A stretch of DNA of 64,000 nt from NCBI GenBank assembly GCA_052389915.1, contig JBQTHL010000013.1, positions 80,420 through 144,419 on the forward strand, read 5' to 3'. Below are positions 41,816 to 51,406 of the stretch, piece after piece. Source of the stretch: Panacagrimonas sp052389915. Its GTDB lineage: Bacteria > Pseudomonadota > Gammaproteobacteria > Nevskiales > Nevskiaceae. Position numbers and translations under genes: made by a program. The notes under the pieces are model-generated. The model was given only the letters and a program-made list of their open reading frames with translations, did not search any database and was not told the origin of the DNA. Each line of letters starts with the position of its first letter. Position 1 is the first letter of the stretch.

Positions 41816-43474
41816 CTATGTTTCCCAGCCGATCGGCGCACGCACTGCCGCTTCCTTCTCGATCAGCACCGCGTAGCGCTTTTCGATCTCGCCGCGCTTG
41901 ACCTTCATGGTCGGCGTCATGATGCCGTTGTCGATGCTCCAGGCATCCTTCACCACCACGACCTTGGCGATCTGCTCGTGCGCTTCCAGGTTCTTGTTGA
42001 CGATCTTCATGTCGGCAACCAGTTCCTTCTCGAGTTGCTCGCGCGGCTTGCCCCTGGCCACGCCGGCTTGCAAGGTGATCAGCATCAGCGGTTGCGTCAG
42101 ACCCATGCCGACCAGGCAGAGCTGATCGATATCGGTGTTGCGCGCGAGCTGGCCTTCGATGGGCGCCGGGGACACGTACTTGCCTTTGAGCGTCTTGAAG
42201 ATGTCCTTCACGCGACCGGTGATGTAGACGTAGCCCTCCTCGTCGATCCGGCCCTTGTCGCCGGTGCGCAGATAGCCGTCGTCGGTGAAGGTCTCGCGAG
42301 TCTTCTCGGGCTCCTTGTAGTAGCCGGCCATCACGCCGCGATGCTTGAACAGGATCTCGCCTTCCGCGGACAGCTTGAACCCGGAGTCCGGCAGAGGCTT
42401 GCCGACCGAACCCAACTTGTTCTGGCCGGGAATATTCGCCGTGGCGTAGATGCTGTTTTCGGTCATGCCGTAGCCCTGCAGGATGTCGAGCCTCAGATAT
42501 TTTCTGAACCACTCCATCAGCGGAATCGGTAGCGGCGCGGCGCCGGAAAAGATGTAGCGCGCGTTTTGCAGACCCAGCCCCTTGAGAACCTTACGGCGGA
42601 TCATTCCGCCCAGAATCGGAATGCGCGTGAGTCGCGCGAGCTTGTCCTGCGGCAGCTTCTTGAGCACGCCCGACTGGAAGCGTCCGTATACCAGCGGCAC
42701 GCCGTAGAAGCGCGTGGGCGCAACTTTCGGCAGTTGTTCCGGCAGCTTGTCGAGATGCTCCAGGAAGTGCACCTCGGCGCCGAGATACATCGACAGGCCC
42801 AGCACCGCGCCGCGTTCGAACGCGTGGGCCAGCGGCAGGTAGGAGAAGAAGCGTTCCTCGCCCTGCGCCGGCATGACCTTGAGCGTCTGGCTCGCGGCGA
42901 ACGCCAGGTTGTCCCAGGTAATCATCACGCCCTTGGGATTGCCCGTTGTGCCGGAGGTGTAAATCAGCGTTGCGAGATCGTCGGGCTCGGGTTGCTCGTA
43001 GCCTCGCAAGGGCGTGGCCTTGGCCACCAGCGCGTCCCATTGCTCATCGGCAGCCGGCGCCTCGGGATAGGGGAAGCCGATGGTCTTGAGGCCCTTGGGT
43101 ACTGCGGCCATAAACTCTTCGCGATCCATCATCGGACCCAGGAACAGCACCTTCGCCTCGCTATGCTTGAGGATGAAGCTCACCGCCTCTGACGCCTGCT
43201 TGGGATACAGCCCGATGCTGACCAGCCCTGCGAGCCCACAAGCCGCGTCGGCCAGAAACCAGTGCGCGGTATTGCGGCCGGAGATCGCGACGCTGTCGCC
43301 TCGCTTGAGTCCCATCGCGAGCAGGGCGCCGGCCATGGCGCGTGCTTCGGCTTCCGCCTGCTTCCAGGTCCAGGTCAGCGTCTCGCCGCCCTTGGGCTGC
43401 ACCAGCCAGACCTTGTCGGCGCGTTTGCCGGACCACTGCAACAGCATGTCGATAGGTGTTTTCATCTCGCTCAT
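41816..43474 (-). CDS. Long-chain acyl-CoA synthetase-like AMP ligase
   Basis: 552 residues, ANL superfamily. Motifs: LIYTSGTTGNPKGVM (A3), LQGYGMTENSIY (A5), YLRTGDKGRIDEEGYVYITG (A7), RVKDIFKTLKGKYVSP (A8), and TMKVKRGEIEKRY near the C-terminus with Lys available for catalysis. The substrate is probably a long-chain fatty acid entering beta-oxidation or lipid synthesis. Unlike the ligase at 32639-34114 it keeps the usual basic C-terminal motif. No operon partner is seen; it converges with the nitroreductase gene. Confidence 0.92.
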   Translation of the reverse strand: MSEMKTPIDMLLQWSGKRADKVWLVQPKGGETLTWTWKQAEAEARAMAGALLAMGLKRGDSVAISGRNTAHWFLADAACGLAGLVSIGLYPKQASEAVSFILKHSEAKVLFLGPMMDREEFMAAVPKGLKTIGFPYPEAPAADEQWDALVAKATPLRGYEQPEPDDLATLIYTSGTTGNPKGVMITWDNLAFAASQTLKVMPAQGEERFFSYLPLAHAFERGAVLGLSMYLGAEVHFLEHLDKLPEQLPKVAPTRFYGVPLVYGRFQSGVLKKLPQDKLARLTRIPILGGMIRRKVLKGLGLQNARYIFSGAAPLPIPLMEWFRKYLRLDILQGYGMTENSIYATANIPGQNKLGSVGKPLPDSGFKLSAEGEILFKHRGVMAGYYKEPEKTRETFTDDGYLRTGDKGRIDEEGYVYITGRVKDIFKTLKGKYVSPAPIEGQLARNTDIDQLCLVGMGLTQPLMLITLQAGVARGKPREQLEKELVADMKIVNKNLEAHEQIAKVVVVKDAWSIDNGIMTPTMKVKRGEIEKRYAVLIEKEAAVRAPIGWET

Positions 43475-43597
43475 GGCGATGGGTTCTCCTTGTCGTTCCG
43501 GGTGTCGTCGCGGCCGAGTTTAACCGCGACCCGATGGACCTTGGCTGGCCGCGCGGACACAATCCGCTGCGGCCTCTTGCCGCACGGAGAAAAGCAT

Positions 43598-44719
43598 TTG
43601 AAGCGGATTCTTTGGACAGTGCCGGCCATGTTGGTGGTCTATCTGCTCGTGTGGCCCGTGCCCATCCAGCCGATCGCATGGACGCCACCCGTGATGCCGT
43701 CGTCGACCGAGGGTCCGTACGCGCGCAACGACAAGCTGCGCGGTGTGCAGCGCATCGCGGATGGGGGCGTCGACGGGCCGGAGGCCATCGCCTTCGACGC
43801 GAACGGCCGTCTCTTTACCGGCCTGGGCGACGGCCGCATCGTATCCATGGGCAGCAAGGGTTCCGACTGCCGCGTGATCGGCAACACTGGTGGCCGGCCG
43901 CTGGGACTGCATGTCCAGTCCGACGGCGCGGTGCTGATTGCAGATGCGGTCAAGGGTCTGCTGCGCCTGGGTTACGACGGCCAGGTCGAACAGCTCGCGG
44001 TGCATGCAGAAGGCATCCGGATCGGATTTGCCGACGACCTCGATGTAGATGCAGACGGCCGCGTCTACTTCTCGGACGCCTCTTGGAAATTCGGCTGGGG
44101 CGAACAGATGAACGACGTGTTCGAGCACGGCGCGCGCGGGCGCCTGATTCGCTACGACGCCACCTCCGGCGACGCCACCACCTTCCTCGCGGAGCTTCAC
44201 TTCGCCAACGGCGTCGCCCTCGGGCCGGAGCAGGCCTTCGTACTCATCAACGAGACCACGGAGTACAAGATCACGCGCTACTGGCTGAAGGGCGACAAGG
44301 CTGCCACGCGCGAGACCTTCATCGACAACTTGCCGGGTTTTCCCGACAACGTCACGTTCAACGGCCGCGACCGTTTCTGGGTGGCGCTGTACGCGCCGCG
44401 CAATGCGATGCTCGATGCCCTGCTGCCGCTGGCCTTCGTGCGCACCGTGGTTGCACGACTGCCGGAGTTTCTGCATCCCAAACCCAGGCGGCAGGGCTTC
44501 GTTATCGGGCTCGATCTGGACGGCAAGCTGGTGGAGCAATACCAGTACGACGGCGACGACGCCTTTGGTCCCATCACCAGCGTGCGTGAGCACGAGGGGA
44601 TGCTGTACCTGGGCAGCCTGAGCGAAACCGCCGTCGGCCGGATTGCGCTCGACGAACTGCGCAAGCGCGGGCCCGGTTCGGCGCCGCCGGCGGCGATTGC
44701 GGGTTCGTGCTCGGGATAA
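43598..44719 (+). CDS. Strictosidine synthase/SMP-30-like six-bladed propeller
   Basis: 373 residues from a TTG at 43598 with GGAGA at 43586-43590; an ATG at 43628 falls inside the membrane helix. N-terminal membrane anchor about 4-22, then a beta-propeller: GPEAIAFDANGRLFTGLGDG, GRPLGLHVQSDGAVLIADA, GFADDLDVDADGRVYFSD, LHFANGVALGPEQ, and LPGFPDNVTFNGRDRFWVAL. This is the pattern of the strictosidine-synthase-like (APMAP/paraoxonase-type) family, in bacteria mostly lactonases or arylesterases facing the periplasm. It converges upstream with no neighbour on the same strand before it, and lpdA follows 117 bases later. Confidence 0.85.
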   Translation: MKRILWTVPAMLVVYLLVWPVPIQPIAWTPPVMPSSTEGPYARNDKLRGVQRIADGGVDGPEAIAFDANGRLFTGLGDGRIVSMGSKGSDCRVIGNTGGRPLGLHVQSDGAVLIADAVKGLLRLGYDGQVEQLAVHAEGIRIGFADDLDVDADGRVYFSDASWKFGWGEQMNDVFEHGARGRLIRYDATSGDATTFLAELHFANGVALGPEQAFVLINETTEYKITRYWLKGDKAATRETFIDNLPGFPDNVTFNGRDRFWVALYAPRNAMLDALLPLAFVRTVVARLPEFLHPKPRRQGFVIGLDLDGKLVEQYQYDGDDAFGPITSVREHEGMLYLGSLSETAVGRIALDELRKRGPGSAPPAAIAGSCSG

Positions 44720-44836
44720 TCGTTGCGTCGGCAGTTGGTGCCGCGCGTTCACTGCGAGATTTCGCACGGCGGTTCGCGGCGCTCGCCGTTACAATGCCGG
44801 CCTTCCTCAATCTGATACGGGAGCCTGCATTCGCTC

Positions 44837-46276
44837 ATGAGCGACACCTACGATCTCATCGTCATTGGCGGCGGCACCGGCGGGTATCCCGCTGCGATTC
44901 GCGCCGGCCAGTTGGGCCTCAAGGCCGTCTGCATCAATTCCTGGCTGAACCGCGATAACAAGCCGGCCTACGGCGGCACCTGCCTCAACGCGGGCTGCAT
45001 TCCGTCCAAGGCGCTGCTGGAATCGTCCGAGATGTTTCATCGTGCAGGCCACGAGCTCGCCGCGCACGGCGTGAAGGTGAACGCGCCAACTCTCGATCTG
45101 ATGGCGATGCAGGCGCGCAAGACCAAGATCTGCGCGTCGCTGACCGGCGGCATCGGCCAGTTGTTCAAGGCCAACGGCGTGACCGGTCTGGAGGGCTTCG
45201 GCCGCCTAATGGGCGAGGGCAAGGTGGAGTTCACGTCCCACGCGGGCGAGAAGAAGGTTTTGACCGGCAAGCACATCATCGTTGCCACCGGCTCGGAGCC
45301 GGTGGAACTGAAGATCGCGCCGTTCGATCACGAGCGCATCTGCGACTCCTGGGACGCGCTGGATTTCACCGAGGTGCCGGGTCGCCTCGGCATCATCGGC
45401 GCCGGTGTGATCGGCGTGGAGTTGGGCAGCGTGTGGGCGCGGCTAGGTTCCAAGGTCACGATTCTGGAAGCCCTGCCGACGTTCCTGCCGATGGTCGATC
45501 AAACCATCGCCAAGGACGCGCAGCGCCAGTTCGCCAAGCAAGGCTTGGATATCCGGCTCGGCGCCAAGGTGCTCGGAGCCAAAAATACGGACAAGGAAGT
45601 CGTCGTCGAGTACGAGGCTGAAGGCGGGAAGAAATCGGAGACCTTCGACAAGCTGATTGTCGGCGTCGGCCGCCGGCCCTTTACCAAGGGTCTCAACGCG
45701 GAAGGCGTGGGGCTGGAACTGGATGCCCGCGGCTTCGTCAAGGTGGACAAGCACTACAAGACCAACCTGGCAGGCGTTTACGCGACCGGCGATGTCATCG
45801 GTGGCCTGATGCTGGCGCACAAGGCTATCGAAGAGGGCGTTGCGCTGGTCGAGCAGTTGCACGGCGAGAAGACCGAGGTCAATTACGCCGCCGTGCCGAG
45901 CGTGATCTACACCACCCCGGAAGTTGCGTGGGTGGGTCTGTCCGAAGAACAGGCCAAGGCAGCGGGACACGAGGTGAAAGTCGGCACCAGTCCGTTTGCC
46001 GCCAACGGACGCGCCAAGGCGCTGGAAGCGGCGACCGGCACGATCAAGGTGATTTCGGACGCATCGAGCGACCGCATTCTGGGCGTGCACATGGTGGGTC
46101 CGTACGTGTCGGAAGTCCTGCAGTCCGTGGTCGTCGCGCTCGAGTTCGGCGCCACCACCGCCGACTTGCAGTTGACCATGCACGGTCATCCAACCCTGGC
46201 CGAGGCCCTGCACGAGGCTTATCTGGCAGTGGATGGTCGCGCCATTCACGCCATCAACAAGAAGAAGGCAGCCTGA
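44837..46276 (+). CDS. lpdA: Dihydrolipoyl dehydrogenase (E3)
   Basis: 479 residues. FAD-binding GGGTGGYPAAI (12-22), the redox-active disulfide GGTCLNAGCIPSK (Cys pair separated by four residues), NAD-binding GIIGAGVIGVELGSVW, YATGDVIGGLMLAHKA, and the C-terminal HGHPTLAEALHEA with the catalytic His. E3 reoxidises dihydrolipoamide in the 2-oxoacid dehydrogenase and glycine cleavage complexes. No E1 or E2 genes lie beside it, so it is probably shared by complexes encoded elsewhere. The stop shares a base with the next start (TGATG). Confidence 0.96.
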   Translation: MSDTYDLIVIGGGTGGYPAAIRAGQLGLKAVCINSWLNRDNKPAYGGTCLNAGCIPSKALLESSEMFHRAGHELAAHGVKVNAPTLDLMAMQARKTKICASLTGGIGQLFKANGVTGLEGFGRLMGEGKVEFTSHAGEKKVLTGKHIIVATGSEPVELKIAPFDHERICDSWDALDFTEVPGRLGIIGAGVIGVELGSVWARLGSKVTILEALPTFLPMVDQTIAKDAQRQFAKQGLDIRLGAKVLGAKNTDKEVVVEYEAEGGKKSETFDKLIVGVGRRPFTKGLNAEGVGLELDARGFVKVDKHYKTNLAGVYATGDVIGGLMLAHKAIEEGVALVEQLHGEKTEVNYAAVPSVIYTTPEVAWVGLSEEQAKAAGHEVKVGTSPFAANGRAKALEAATGTIKVISDASSDRILGVHMVGPYVSEVLQSVVVALEFGATTADLQLTMHGHPTLAEALHEAYLAVDGRAIHAINKKKAA

Positions 46277-46860
46277 TGCTCGATCGATATGTTCGCGCCG
46301 TCGCCGTGAGTCTTTTCGCGACTCTGTGCGGCCCGGCGCAAGCAGAAGTTTTCGACGCCAACATCTCCGGCGATTCCGTTCGTCTCGTGGTGAACGGGCC
46401 GCTGTCGCGCCTGTTGTCCGGGGTTGACGGCGCCTACGACGTGGGCGGAATCTGGGGCGACGACGAGAACGAGGATGACTTTGCTTCGGCGCATGCGGGC
46501 TTGATGGTGACCGGTGACGCCGGCGCGTCGAAAGCCAATGTCACCGCGGGTCTCGGCGCGCGCTTGCAGTACATCGGCGGCGAAGAGGACAAGGGCGGAG
46601 CGCTCGAACTTGGCGGCAAGGTCGAGGTGCGCGTTCCGCAGTTCGACCGCCTGGGTTTCTCGGCCTACGGCTGGTACGGGCCTGACGCGGCGAGTTTCGG
46701 TGACATCGACGACGTGCTCGAATACAGCCTCGCCATCGATTACCAGATTCTGCGTGACGCGGCGATCTACGTCGGATATCGCGACCTGTCGGCCGATGTC
46801 GGTTCCAGTCGCGACCTTGAAGAAAAAGGCGTGCACGGCGGCATCCGCCTCAACTTCTGA
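46276..46860 (+). CDS. YfaZ-like outer-membrane protein
   Basis: 194 residues with a signal peptide (cleavage near AQA-EV at about 23). Mature sequence: amphipathic strands such as LELGGKVEVRVPQFD and FSAYGWYGPDAASFGD, an eight-strand barrel-like pattern and a C-terminal Phe (GGIRLNF). This fits the YfaZ family of small outer-membrane proteins. It is coupled to lpdA, although no functional link is known. yebC starts 11 bases after it. Confidence 0.8.
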   Translation: MLDRYVRAVAVSLFATLCGPAQAEVFDANISGDSVRLVVNGPLSRLLSGVDGAYDVGGIWGDDENEDDFASAHAGLMVTGDAGASKANVTAGLGARLQYIGGEEDKGGALELGGKVEVRVPQFDRLGFSAYGWYGPDAASFGDIDDVLEYSLAIDYQILRDAAIYVGYRDLSADVGSSRDLEEKGVHGGIRLNF

Positions 46861-46870
46861 GCAACGCACC

Positions 46871-47590
46871 ATGGGACGTGGACCGAGCATTGCAGGCCGC
46901 AAGGACGCGGCCGATGCGCAGAAGGCCAAGGTCTTCACCAAGCTGATCCGCGAGATCACCATGGCCGCGCGCCACGGTGGTGGCGATCCGGCCGGCAATT
47001 CGCGCCTGCGCATGGCGGTGGATCGGGCGATCACTGCCAACATGACCCGCGACACGGTCGAGCGCGCGGTCAAGCGCGGCAGCGGCGAGTTGGGCAGCGA
47101 CGCCATGCACGAGGTGCGCTATGAGGGCTACGCGGCCGGCGGCGTTGCGCTCATCATCGACTGCATGACCGACAACGCGACGCGCACCGTCGCCGAGGTG
47201 CGACACGCGCTGTCCAAGAACAGCGGGCACATGGGCACGAGCGGTTCGGTCGCGTTCCAGTTCGCGCAGGTCGGCCAGCTCTGGTTCGAACTGGGCAGTG
47301 ACGCGAAGCTCGAAGACCGTATCCTGGAAATCGCGCTGGACGCGGGCGCCGACGACGTGCAGTCCGACGACGGCTGGTGCGAGGTGCTGACGACGCCGGC
47401 GAATTTCGAGGCGGTCAAGAAAGCCTTGGCCGACGCCGGCATCCTGGCCGAGCAGGCGAGGGTGACGATGCGCCCGGCGAACCGCGTGGCGGTGACGGGC
47501 GAGCCGGCGGCGGAAGTGCAGAAACTGCTCGACCGGCTCGACGAACTGGACGATGTGCAGGACGTGTTTCACAACGCCGACCTGCCTTGA
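46871..47590 (+). CDS. yebC: YebC/PmpR-family regulator
   Basis: 239 residues. Typical start MGRGPSIAGRK, then KAKVFTKLIREITMAARHGG, NMTRDTVERAVKRGSG and YEGYAAGGVALIIDCMTDNA. Family members bind DNA or assist translation of difficult stretches. It precedes ruvC, the conserved order in most proteobacteria, with a four-base TTGA overlap. Confidence 0.97.
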   Translation: MGRGPSIAGRKDAADAQKAKVFTKLIREITMAARHGGGDPAGNSRLRMAVDRAITANMTRDTVERAVKRGSGELGSDAMHEVRYEGYAAGGVALIIDCMTDNATRTVAEVRHALSKNSGHMGTSGSVAFQFAQVGQLWFELGSDAKLEDRILEIALDAGADDVQSDDGWCEVLTTPANFEAVKKALADAGILAEQARVTMRPANRVAVTGEPAAEVQKLLDRLDELDDVQDVFHNADLP

Positions 47591-48105
47591 CCGCGGTTCG
47601 CATTCTCGGCATCGATCCCGGCTCGCGCTTCACGGGCTATGGTTTGATCGAGAGCGACAAGGGCCGCAGCCGCTTGATTGCCGCGGGACGGCTGGACGTA
47701 AGCAAAGGCAGCGTCGCGGAACGCTTGCTCGGCGTGCTCAACGGCCTGGCCGATGTGATCCGCGAGCACGCACCGCAGGAAGCGGCCGTCGAAGAGACTT
47801 TCGTGAACCGCGTGAATGCTGCAAGCGCACTGGTTTTGGGCCAGGCGCGCGGTGCCGCCATTTGTGCGTGTGCGCAGGCCGGACTCAAGGTCGCGGAATA
47901 CGCTGCGGCGCAGGTCAAGCTGGCCATCGCCGGCAACGGACGGGCCGACAAGGAACAGGTGGCGCACATGGTTCGCGTGCTGCTCAATACTCGTGAGGCG
48001 ATGGCGGCCGACGCCGCCGACGCGCTCGCTGTGGCCCTGACCCATGCGCATGTGCGTACCACGCTGCTGCGCACCGGCGATGCGCTGAAGCGGGCCTGGG
48101 GCTGA
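47587..48105 (+). CDS. ruvC: Holliday junction endonuclease RuvC
   Basis: 172 residues (E. coli 173). RILGIDPGSRFTGYG with catalytic Asp10, AVEETFVNRVNAASALVLGQ with catalytic Glu, and DAADALAVALTHAH with the last two Asp ligands. RuvC cuts Holliday junctions with RuvAB. The start is TTG, overlapping the yebC stop (TTGA); no ATG or GTG lies in a suitable place. Confidence 0.97.
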   Translation: MTAVRILGIDPGSRFTGYGLIESDKGRSRLIAAGRLDVSKGSVAERLLGVLNGLADVIREHAPQEAAVEETFVNRVNAASALVLGQARGAAICACAQAGLKVAEYAAAQVKLAIAGNGRADKEQVAHMVRVLLNTREAMAADAADALAVALTHAHVRTTLLRTGDALKRAWG

Positions 48106-48118
48106 GCCGGAGAAAGCC

Positions 48119-48712
48119 ATGATCGGACGACTCACCGGACGACTCGCCGCCAAAGCGCCGCCACTACTGCTGATCGACGTGGGCGGTGTGGGTTACGAGT
48201 GCGAAGCGCCGATGTCCACGTTCTACAAGCTGCCGCACCTAGGCGAGACCATCACGCTGCTGACGCATCTCACGATTCGCGAGGACGCGCACCTGCTGTT
48301 TGCGTTTGGAAGCGCCGCGGAACGCTCCCTGTTCCGCGATCTCATCAAGGTGTCTGGCGTGGGGCCGAAGATTGCGCTGGCGATTCTGTCCGGCGTCAGC
48401 GTCGAGGATTTCTGGAGCACGGTGCGCGAGGCGCAGATCGGCCGTTTGACCAAGGTGCCGGGCATCGGCAAGAAGACGGCCGAGCGGCTGGTGGTGGAAC
48501 TGCGCGACAAGGCGGGGGCGATCGGGGAGTTTCATGGCGCGTCGGATTCGCGCTCGTCGGCGCCGGCAACTCCGATGCAGGAGGCACGCGCCGCGCTCGA
48601 ATCGCTGGGTTACAAGCCGGCCGAAGCGCAGCGACTCGCGGACTCGGCAGAGGGGGAGAACCTGACCGCGGAGCAGATCATCCGCGAAGCTCTCAAGCGT
48701 GCGGTACGCTGA
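48119..48712 (+). CDS. ruvA: Holliday junction helicase subunit RuvA
   Basis: 197 residues. N-terminal OB domain (MIGRLTGRLAAKAPPLLLID), tandem helix-hairpin-helix motifs (LIKVSGVGPKIALAILSG, LTKVPGIGKKTAERLVVEL) and a C-terminal RuvB-binding domain (ARAALESLGYKPAEAQR). RuvA tetramers hold the junction for RuvB. Follows ruvC by 13 bases. Confidence 0.97.
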   Translation: MIGRLTGRLAAKAPPLLLIDVGGVGYECEAPMSTFYKLPHLGETITLLTHLTIREDAHLLFAFGSAAERSLFRDLIKVSGVGPKIALAILSGVSVEDFWSTVREAQIGRLTKVPGIGKKTAERLVVELRDKAGAIGEFHGASDSRSSAPATPMQEARAALESLGYKPAEAQRLADSAEGENLTAEQIIREALKRAVR

Positions 48713-48715
48713 AGC

Positions 48716-49747
48716 ATGTCCAGCGATATTCGTCTCGTTTCAGCCCAGGGGTCCAGCGACGAGGAGCGGGTCGAGCGTGCCATACGCCCGAGTCGGTTGG
48801 CGGATTACGTCGGCCAGCCTGCGGTGCGCGAACAGCTCGGTATCGCCATCGAGGCGGCGCGCCGAAGATCCGAGGCGCTCGACCATGTGCTGATTTTCGG
48901 CCCGCCGGGTCTGGGCAAGACCACGCTCGCTCACATTCTGGCCGCGGAGATGGGCGTCAATCTGCGCCAGACCTCGGGGCCGGTGCTGGAGCGGGCAGGG
49001 GACCTGGCCGCGCTGCTGACCAACCTGGAACCGCGCGACATCCTGTTCGTCGACGAGATTCATCGTCTGTCGCCGGTGGTCGAGGAGGTGCTCTACCCGG
49101 CGATGGAGGACTACCAGCTAGACATCATGATCGGCGAGGGTCCGGCTGCGCGTTCCATCCGGCTCGACCTGCCGCCGTTCACGCTGGTTGGTGCCACCAC
49201 GCGTGCAGGTGCGCTGACCAGTCCTTTGCGCGATCGCTTCGGCATCGTGCAGCGGCTGGAGTTTTATTCGGTGGAGGATCTCACCAAGATCGTGTTGCGC
49301 TCCGCCAGCATTCTCAAGGTGCCGATAGAGCCCAACGGTGCGACGGAGATCGCGCGCCGGTCGCGCGGCACGCCGCGCATCGCCAATCGCCTCCTGCGGC
49401 GCGTGCGCGATTTCGCCGAGGTTCGCGGCGACGGCAACATCAGCGAGACGCTCGCGGGCAATGCGTTGCGCATGCTGGACGTGGATTCCAACGGTTTCGA
49501 TCTCATGGATCGCAAGCTGCTGCTGACCCTGATCGAACGCTTCGACGGCGGGCCAGCCGGCATCGACAGCCTGGCCGCCGCCATCGGCGAGGCCCGCGAC
49601 ACCCTGGAAGACGTGATTGAGCCCTACCTCATCCAGCAGGGCTATCTCATGCGCACACCACGCGGTAGGGTCGCTGGCAAGCTCGCGTATCAACATTACG
49701 GACTCAAGCCGCCTGAGCGCCCGACCGGAGCCGACCTGTTCGCATGA
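48716..49747 (+). CDS. ruvB: Holliday junction helicase motor RuvB
   Basis: 343 residues. AAA+ ATPase with LIFGPPGLGKTTLAHI (Walker A), LFVDEIHRLSP (Walker B), GATTRAGALTSPLRDRFGI (sensor/arginine finger region) and a winged-helix C-terminus (LIQQGYLMRTPRGRVA). It starts three bases after ruvA and overlaps ybgC by four. Confidence 0.98.
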   Translation: MSSDIRLVSAQGSSDEERVERAIRPSRLADYVGQPAVREQLGIAIEAARRRSEALDHVLIFGPPGLGKTTLAHILAAEMGVNLRQTSGPVLERAGDLAALLTNLEPRDILFVDEIHRLSPVVEEVLYPAMEDYQLDIMIGEGPAARSIRLDLPPFTLVGATTRAGALTSPLRDRFGIVQRLEFYSVEDLTKIVLRSASILKVPIEPNGATEIARRSRGTPRIANRLLRRVRDFAEVRGDGNISETLAGNALRMLDVDSNGFDLMDRKLLLTLIERFDGGPAGIDSLAAAIGEARDTLEDVIEPYLIQQGYLMRTPRGRVAGKLAYQHYGLKPPERPTGADLFA

Positions 49748-50151
49748 GCGTTTTTACCTGGCCCGTTCGGGTTTACTGGGAAGATACCGACGCTTCCGGT
49801 GTGGTCTATCACGCCAACTATTTGCGCTGGTTTGAGCGCTCGCGCACCGAGTGGCTGCGCGCGAAGGGGTTCGACCAGGAATCGATGCGCACGCAACTGG
49901 GCATCGCGTTCACGATCGCCAGTCTGGAAATCCGTTATATCCGCCCTGCACGTCTGGACGACGAACTGCGGGCGGAAGTAGTCACGGTAGAGGCCGGACG
50001 CGCCAGCCTGCATTTTTGTCAGCGCCTGGTTCGGGCCGGCAACTCGGAAATCATGGCCGAGACCAAGGTGCGCGCAGGATGCGTCGATGCGTCCACTTTT
50101 CGTCCCCGTGCGCTGCCTGTCGGCGGATCGACGGTGGACTGGAGTGCATAG
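49744..50151 (+). CDS. ybgC: YbgC-type acyl-CoA thioesterase
   Basis: 135 residues, hot-dog fold of the 4-hydroxybenzoyl-CoA thioesterase class: PVRVYWEDTDASGVVYHANYLRW has the catalytic Asp region, and RYIRPARLDDELRAEV follows. YbgC hydrolyses acyl-CoA and is the regular first gene of the tol-pal operon. ATGA overlap with ruvB joins the ruv and tol groups. Confidence 0.95.
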   Translation: MSVFTWPVRVYWEDTDASGVVYHANYLRWFERSRTEWLRAKGFDQESMRTQLGIAFTIASLEIRYIRPARLDDELRAEVVTVEAGRASLHFCQRLVRAGNSEIMAETKVRAGCVDASTFRPRALPVGGSTVDWSA

Positions 50152-50264
50152 AAGGCCGATGCAAATTTTGCGCATCGCATAAAATGCGGCGCGCACGGGC
50201 CAAGGCCTAAGTCTGCGCTCCGCGTTTCGTCCCATCCGTCAACGGACCCAAACAACAAGACGAC

Positions 50265-50944
50265 ATGAATGCCGATCTCTCGATTGCCCATCTGATTGCG
50301 CAGGCCAGCATCCTGGTTCAGGTCGTTATGGCCATCCTGCTTCTCGCCTCGGTGGTTTCCTGGGCGGTGATCCTGTCCAAACGAACCCTGCTCTCGCGTA
50401 CGCGCTCGGTCTCCGCCAAGTTCGAGGAGCGCTTCTGGTCCGGCGGCAATCTGGCCGACCTCTATGAGACGGTGACGCGCAACAAGGAAGGCGACGGCCT
50501 CATCCCGATCTTCTCCGCCGGCTTCGAGGAATACCGGCGCCAACAGACCGGCGGACGGGTCGATACCGACGATTCCATCGCCGCCGTGCAGCGTCAGATG
50601 CGCGTGACCCAGGTGCGCGAAGTGGAACGGCTCGAAGGTGGGCTCGCGCTTCTGGCTACGATCGGTTCGACCAGTCCTTACATCGGTCTGTTCGGCACGG
50701 TGTGGGGCATCATGAATGCTTTCATCGGCATCGGAAACATGAAGCAGGCCACGCTGGCAGTGGTCGCGCCCGGCATCGCCGAGGCCCTGATCGCGACCGC
50801 CATGGGCCTGTTTGCCGCCATTCCGGCGGTCATCGCGTACAACTTCTTCACCCGCAGCGTCGAGAGCCTGGAGACGCAGTACCACACGTTCTCCGAAGAG
50901 ATGATCGGCATCATCGAGCGCGGCCTGCGCGCCGGTAGAACTTA

Positions 50945-50945
<1 letters not shown>
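50265..50945 (+). CDS. tolQ: Tol-Pal motor subunit TolQ
   Basis: 226 residues with three membrane helices (about 18-38, 130-155, 170-192) of the MotA/TolQ/ExbB class; GLALLATIGSTSPYIGLFGTVWG is the conserved block before helix 2. With TolR it uses proton flow to energise TolA for outer-membrane constriction at division. Shares one base with tolR. Confidence 0.97.
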
Positions 50946-51400
<455 letters not shown>

Positions 51401-51406
51401 CCCAAC